This document shows, piece by piece, positions 60,765 through 64,000 of a stretch of 64,000 bases of DNA. The stretch covers positions 1 to 64,000 of the forward strand of contig NZ_JABKKG010000001.1 of assembly GCF_013166595.1 (NCBI RefSeq). The letters are read 5' to 3'. The DNA comes from Palleniella intestinalis (GTDB taxonomy: Bacteria; Bacteroidota; Bacteroidia; Bacteroidales; Bacteroidaceae). A program made the position numbers and the translations under genes. Position 1 is the stretch's first letter, and every line of letters starts with the position of its first letter. The notes under the pieces were generated by a model. It had not been told where the DNA came from. It saw only the letters and a program-made list of their open reading frames with translations, and made no database searches.

Positions 60765-62027
60765 ATGAACATAAAAGTTCGTCTGACTATCATGAACTTC
60801 CTGGAGTTTGCCGTCTGGGGAGCGTATCTTACAAGTATGGGCAATTATCTAGCAAATGCAGGTTTTGGTTCAATAATCGGATGGTTCTATTCCATTCAGG
60901 GAGTTGTGAGTATGTTTATGCCAGGCATAATGGGTGTTGTTGCGGACCGTTGGATACAGGCTCAGCGTCTTCTCTCCTTGTGTCATCTTGTTGCCGGAAC
61001 TTTCATGGCTGTTGCCGGATTCTATGGAATGTCTGATGGCTGTGACATAAGCTTGCTTTTCACATTGTATGCAATCAGTGTTGCTTTTTACATGCCTACA
61101 TTGGCATTGTCCAACTCTGTGGCTTTCAACTCTTTGACAAAAGCCGGATTGGATACGGTGAAAGATTTTCCGCCAATCCGTATTTTTGGAACAATTGGCT
61201 TTATCTGTACAATGTGGCTCGTAGACATTTGTGGTTATCAGTCGACAAGCCAGCAGTTTATAGTGTCAGGTGCTCTCAGTCTCATTCTTGCAGTCTATGC
61301 ACTTACTCTTCCGGCATCTCCTGTAAAGGCAGCTTGTACAACATCAGACAATTCGGAAACTATTGTTCAGAAACTTGGTTTGGATGCCATACAACTTTTC
61401 AAGAAGAAGGAAATGGCAATATTCTTTATCTTCTCAATGTTCCTTGGAGTAAGTCTGCAAATCACAAATGGGTATGGTAACACTTACATATCAGCATTCA
61501 AAGAAATTGCGGAGTTTGCAGACACTTTCGGTGCACAGCATGCGAATATTCTGATTTCCATTTCCCAAATCAGTGAGACATGCTGCATCCTTCTGATCCC
61601 ATTTTTCTTGAAACGTTTCGGAATAAAGAGTGTCATGATGATTGCAATGGGAGCATGGGTGCTTCGCTTCGGACTTTTTGGCACAGGCAATCCCGGAGAC
61701 GGTGTATGGATGTTTATTCTCAGTTGCATTGTTTATGGTGTTGCATTTGACTTTTTCAACATTTCTGGAGCATTGTTTGTGGACAAGAGCACGGATTCTG
61801 ATATTCGCTCTTCCGCTCAGGGACTGTTTATGATTATGACAAACGGACTTGGAGCCACGGTCGGTACTCTTTCCGCGCAAGCCGTCGTAAACAATTATGT
61901 ATTCTATCAACCAGAGAGTCTCCAGATTGAAGGATGGCGCACTTGCTGGTTCATCTTTGCAGGCTACGCTCTTGTGGTTCTCGTGATGTTTGCAATAATC
62001 TTCCAACCAAAGAAAACAACCAAATAA
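60765..62027 (+). CDS. MFS nucleoside:H+ symporter-like transporter
   Basis: A 420-residue major-facilitator protein with about 12 membrane helices. The start (KVRLTIMNFLEFAVWGAYLTSMGNYL) and the IQGVVSMFMPGIMGVVADRW loop match the NupG/XapB nucleoside permease group. Substrate specificity is inferred. It begins 13 nt after rpe and fits a pyrimidine/pentose salvage context with carAB. A hairpin follows. Confidence 0.88.
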   Translation: MNIKVRLTIMNFLEFAVWGAYLTSMGNYLANAGFGSIIGWFYSIQGVVSMFMPGIMGVVADRWIQAQRLLSLCHLVAGTFMAVAGFYGMSDGCDISLLFTLYAISVAFYMPTLALSNSVAFNSLTKAGLDTVKDFPPIRIFGTIGFICTMWLVDICGYQSTSQQFIVSGALSLILAVYALTLPASPVKAACTTSDNSETIVQKLGLDAIQLFKKKEMAIFFIFSMFLGVSLQITNGYGNTYISAFKEIAEFADTFGAQHANILISISQISETCCILLIPFFLKRFGIKSVMMIAMGAWVLRFGLFGTGNPGDGVWMFILSCIVYGVAFDFFNISGALFVDKSTDSDIRSSAQGLFMIMTNGLGATVGTLSAQAVVNNYVFYQPESLQIEGWRTCWFIFAGYALVVLVMFAIIFQPKKTTK

Positions 62028-62044
62028 ATAAAATGTGTGGAGCA

Positions 62045-62066
62045 GGGGGATGATTACAAGTCCCCC
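62045..62066 (+). terminator. weak terminator after the MFS gene
   Basis: A 6-bp G/C stem (62045-62050 with 62061-62066) and a TTCTATTGTTT tail, without a clean T-run. Confidence 0.5.
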
Positions 62067-62113
62067 TCTTCTATTGTTTAATGCTACGTTAAATAATCAA
62101 ATTCATCTTCTTT

Positions 62114-62662
62114 ATGCAGGAAAAAGTTGAATTGAAAGTTCATAGTGTCTCAGAGATTGTCGGCAACCCTGAAGTTGGTATTGTCGTGCTGATGGACAAG
62201 GCTGAAGTCATGCAGATTGCTATTGTATGTGACAAGGCGATGAAAGAATCCCTTCACATGCATATCTCCAAACAAAGAGTGTGCAATACGATGCTGCCTG
62301 ATGTTTTGGCGAACATACTCCTCAACCAAGTCGGCTACAAGTGCGAGCTTGTGATAAATGACATCGTTGACGGTGTGTATAAGGCAATGATAATCAATAC
62401 AGACACCAATCAGCCTTTATCTCTTCGCGCCTCTGATGCAATCCTAATGCATGTCATCACCAAGACACCGCTCTACGCCACCATGCAACTGATGAAGCGC
62501 CAAGCTGTTCCCGCCACTAACGGTGGCATATCAATGGCACTTCCGTACAACGCTTTGTCAGACAAAATGCTGCAGGATGCGATGCAAAGCGCGGTAGAAC
62601 AGGAAAAATACGAAATGGCTTCTGCAATTCGTGACGAACTGAGGAAGAGGGGGAAACTTTAG
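62114..62662 (+). CDS. bifunctional-nuclease-family (DUF151) protein with UVR-like tail
   Basis: A 182-residue protein. The BFN/DUF151 domain covers about 1-130 (GIVVLMDKAEVMQIAIVCD, LPDVLANILLNQVGYKCELVINDI, LSLRASDAILMHVITKTPLY). The last ~30 residues are a UVR-type helical motif (AVEQEKYEMASAIRDELRKRGK) like those linking UvrB and UvrC. The name comes from plant proteins with RNase/DNase activity; activity of the bacterial forms is less clear. It lies 95 nt upstream of rsmE on the same strand. Confidence 0.88.
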   Translation: MQEKVELKVHSVSEIVGNPEVGIVVLMDKAEVMQIAIVCDKAMKESLHMHISKQRVCNTMLPDVLANILLNQVGYKCELVINDIVDGVYKAMIINTDTNQPLSLRASDAILMHVITKTPLYATMQLMKRQAVPATNGGISMALPYNALSDKMLQDAMQSAVEQEKYEMASAIRDELRKRGKL

Positions 62663-62756
62663 AATAGTGATTCTTCTGTAGAGTACTTCTCTCCATAATT
62701 TGTTTTTATTGCAAAATTCAATTCCTATACTGACAAAAAACATAATTCACCATAAA

Positions 62757-63497
62757 ATGAAAGAAGTCCGCTTTTTTTATGCACCAGAAGCGACAATGTC
62801 CGAAGAATTGCCACAGGAAGAGGCGACACATGCCATTCGTGTCCTACGCCTGCAGCCAGGCGATGAGATATTCCTGATGGATGGCAAGGGTGCGTTCCAC
62901 CGTTCCGAAATAACACTTGTCACGAATAAAAAGTGCCTGTACCGTATTGTGGAGACAATGCCACAAGAGCCAACCTGGCATGGACACATACATCTTGCCA
63001 TTGCCCCTACAAAGATGATGGATAGGATTGAATGGATGATTGAAAAGGCAACCGAGATTGGTTTTGATGAGATTTCCTTCCTCAACTGCCGCTTCTCAGA
63101 ACGAACAAAAATCCGTACTGACAGGGTTGAGAAAATCGTAGTGTCAGCTGTGAAACAAAGCCACAAGGCTTGGAAACCTATAGTCAATGAGATGCAGGAT
63201 TTCAAGAGCTTCATTCGTCAGCCACGTGAGGGGCGTAAGTTCATCTGTCACTGCTATGAAGAAATCTCTAAAAAGGATTTTTTCAGGTTGATAAGTTCTG
63301 TTTCACACGAGGACTCCTTGCATGAAAGTGACGATATAACCGTGCTTGTCGGTCCGGAAGGCGATTTCAGCATCGATGAAGTCCGCATGGCGATGGACAA
63401 CGGTTATGAGTCTGTCACACTTGGCAAGAGCCGTTTGCGTACAGAAACTGCCGGTCTGCAGGCTGTATCCATGTCCAATCTTGCAAGAAGACTTTGA
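62757..63497 (+). CDS. rsmE: 16S rRNA (uracil-1498-N3)-methyltransferase
   Basis: RsmE methylates U1498 of 16S rRNA with SAM. The 246-residue protein starts at 62757 (MKEVRFFYAPEA); the longer frame from 62700 is rejected for its atypical N-terminus. A PUA-like N-terminal domain (ATHAIRVLRLQPGDEIFLMDG) precedes the SPOUT knot, with VLVGPEGDFSIDE and LGKSRLRTETAG near the end. Confidence 0.95.
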   Translation: MKEVRFFYAPEATMSEELPQEEATHAIRVLRLQPGDEIFLMDGKGAFHRSEITLVTNKKCLYRIVETMPQEPTWHGHIHLAIAPTKMMDRIEWMIEKATEIGFDEISFLNCRFSERTKIRTDRVEKIVVSAVKQSHKAWKPIVNEMQDFKSFIRQPREGRKFICHCYEEISKKDFFRLISSVSHEDSLHESDDITVLVGPEGDFSIDEVRMAMDNGYESVTLGKSRLRTETAGLQAVSMSNLARRL

Positions 63498-63900
63498 GCA
63501 AATGAGGTATTGCAACGCCGGTTTGGGATAAAATTTGTGTCACATCGGTTTCTTGGTTGTCATAAGTGAGAAAGGTATATGATATTACGTGAAAATCAGG
63601 AATAAGAAGTGACATAATAAAAGGTTACTTCTTGTATTATAAAAGGTAACGCTTGGTGTAATGAAAGGTAACACTTTGAGTGGTCAAGTGTTACCTTTCA
63701 TTGTATATATAATGTTTTAACATCTTTTGTGTTTTATGTTTGCTAAAACAATAAGATATATGACAATTTGTAAGCAACTGTCCTGTTCTGCTGATATATT
63801 GTCGAAATGTAAAATCTCCGGTCTTGAAAGAAAATTTCTTTTCACGGATTTACGCAGATTATAATAGAACAGAGGTGGCTCTTTGTTATGCTACAGCACG
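63498..63900. other. intergenic region between rsmE and the right-edge gene
   Basis: About 400 nt between convergent genes. It holds repeat array E; otherwise AT-rich, with no gene, promoter box or strong hairpin that I can support. Confidence 0.55.
63622..63709. repeat. 22-nt tandem repeat array E (4 units)
   Basis: Units start at 63622, 63644, 63666 and 63688, exactly 22 nt apart. Cores are AGGTTACTTCT, AGGTAACGCTT, AGGTAACACTT and GTGTTACCTTT. The last core is identical to the last core of array B. It lies in a convergent gap, away from any promoter. Confidence 0.8.
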
Positions 63901-64000
63901 TTACACTTCATCTGCAGCGTATATGAAAGCAGTGGCTGCAGACTTGTAATCAAAGATTTCCTCGTCCTTGAAGAAACGTTTAAGTTCGATTGCCGCATTC
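63901..64000 (-). CDS. C-terminal end of an unidentified protein (runs off the right edge)
   Basis: Read on the minus strand from the edge, an open frame gives 32 residues ending FDYKSAATAFIYAADEV before TAA (63901-63903). The stretch is helical and charged (IELKRFFKDEEIF). It is too short to name. Its regular codon use and the absence of other frames make a real gene end likely. Confidence 0.55.
   Translation of the reverse strand, partial: NAAIELKRFFKDEEIFDYKSAATAFIYAADEV

Noticed and set aside
12351..63709. The repeat arrays as CRISPR
   Set aside because: The repeated core is only 11 nt, the intervening 11 nt are related rather than unique, each array has at most seven units, and no cas gene is nearby.

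Overview
The window is a stretch of a Bacteroidales chromosome, most likely from a Prevotella-type organism (Prevotellaceae). The evidence is internal: many promoters have the Bacteroidetes -7 box (TAnnTTTG, often with a TTTG/TTG about 20 nt upstream), translation starts lack a Shine-Dalgarno pattern, and several families are typical of the phylum (GldE, PorQ, DUF4295 beside L33/L28, DUF5103, Porin_10-like porin, FimB/Mfa2-like lipoprotein, Rho with a long acidic insert). Most of the content is core housekeeping. The only mobile-element trace is the 3' end of an IS30-type transposase at the left edge.

Layout. 1-5,000: IS30 remnant, rfbC, a lipoprotein, a convergent candidate structured RNA (1835-2066, minus), aspS and two small winged-helix-like proteins. 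5,000-12,300: a GDP-mannose pyrophosphorylase-like gene; a tightly overlapping minus-strand operon (small membrane protein, Skp-like lipoprotein, nth, radA); pepD; a GHL10-type glycosidase. 12,600-15,800: tRNA-Ser, manA, slyD, aroC. 15,850-24,850 (minus): a threonine operon, thrA - phosphoglycerate-mutase-like homoserine kinase candidate - thrC, apparently continuing into a DUF4468 protein, a small membrane protein, a porin and an HD hydrolase; thrA has a structured leader. 25,200-31,400: folD, ffh, a fimbrial-type lipoprotein, rho. 32,340-33,063: six tRNAs (Gly-Leu-Leu-Gly-Leu-Gly) with a recent tandem duplication, then an unknown gene, ssb and gldE. 35,600-42,200: HEAT-like protein, OmpA-family protein, cmk, porQ, a TonB-family protein, a polyprenyl synthase, tatD. 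43,200-49,700: cyclophilin, rpmB-rpmG-DUF4295, a DMT transporter, ftsY, rimO, HU, and a HU-transmembrane-LysM fusion. 49,800-63,500: an amidophosphoribosyltransferase homologue without the catalytic Cys, DUF5103, a Wza-like lipoprotein, glmS, carA, carB, rpe, a nucleoside-type MFS transporter, a bifunctional-nuclease-family protein and rsmE. A minus-strand gene runs off the right edge.

The most striking unexplained structure is a dispersed family of short tandem arrays. Five intergenic regions (12351-12438, 24990-25077, 31824-31976, 42829-42916, 63622-63709) carry four to seven imperfect copies of a 22-nt unit with a palindromic core (AGGTAACCTTT-like), almost always in exact 22-nt register. 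They lie outside genes, in tandem, divergent and convergent gaps. Two further points of interest are a 232-nt inverted-repeat-bounded RNA candidate with its own strong promoter (6S-like), and a thrA leader with mutually exclusive pairings.

Everything here was read by eye. Family names rest on recognised motifs and gene order, not on database searches.
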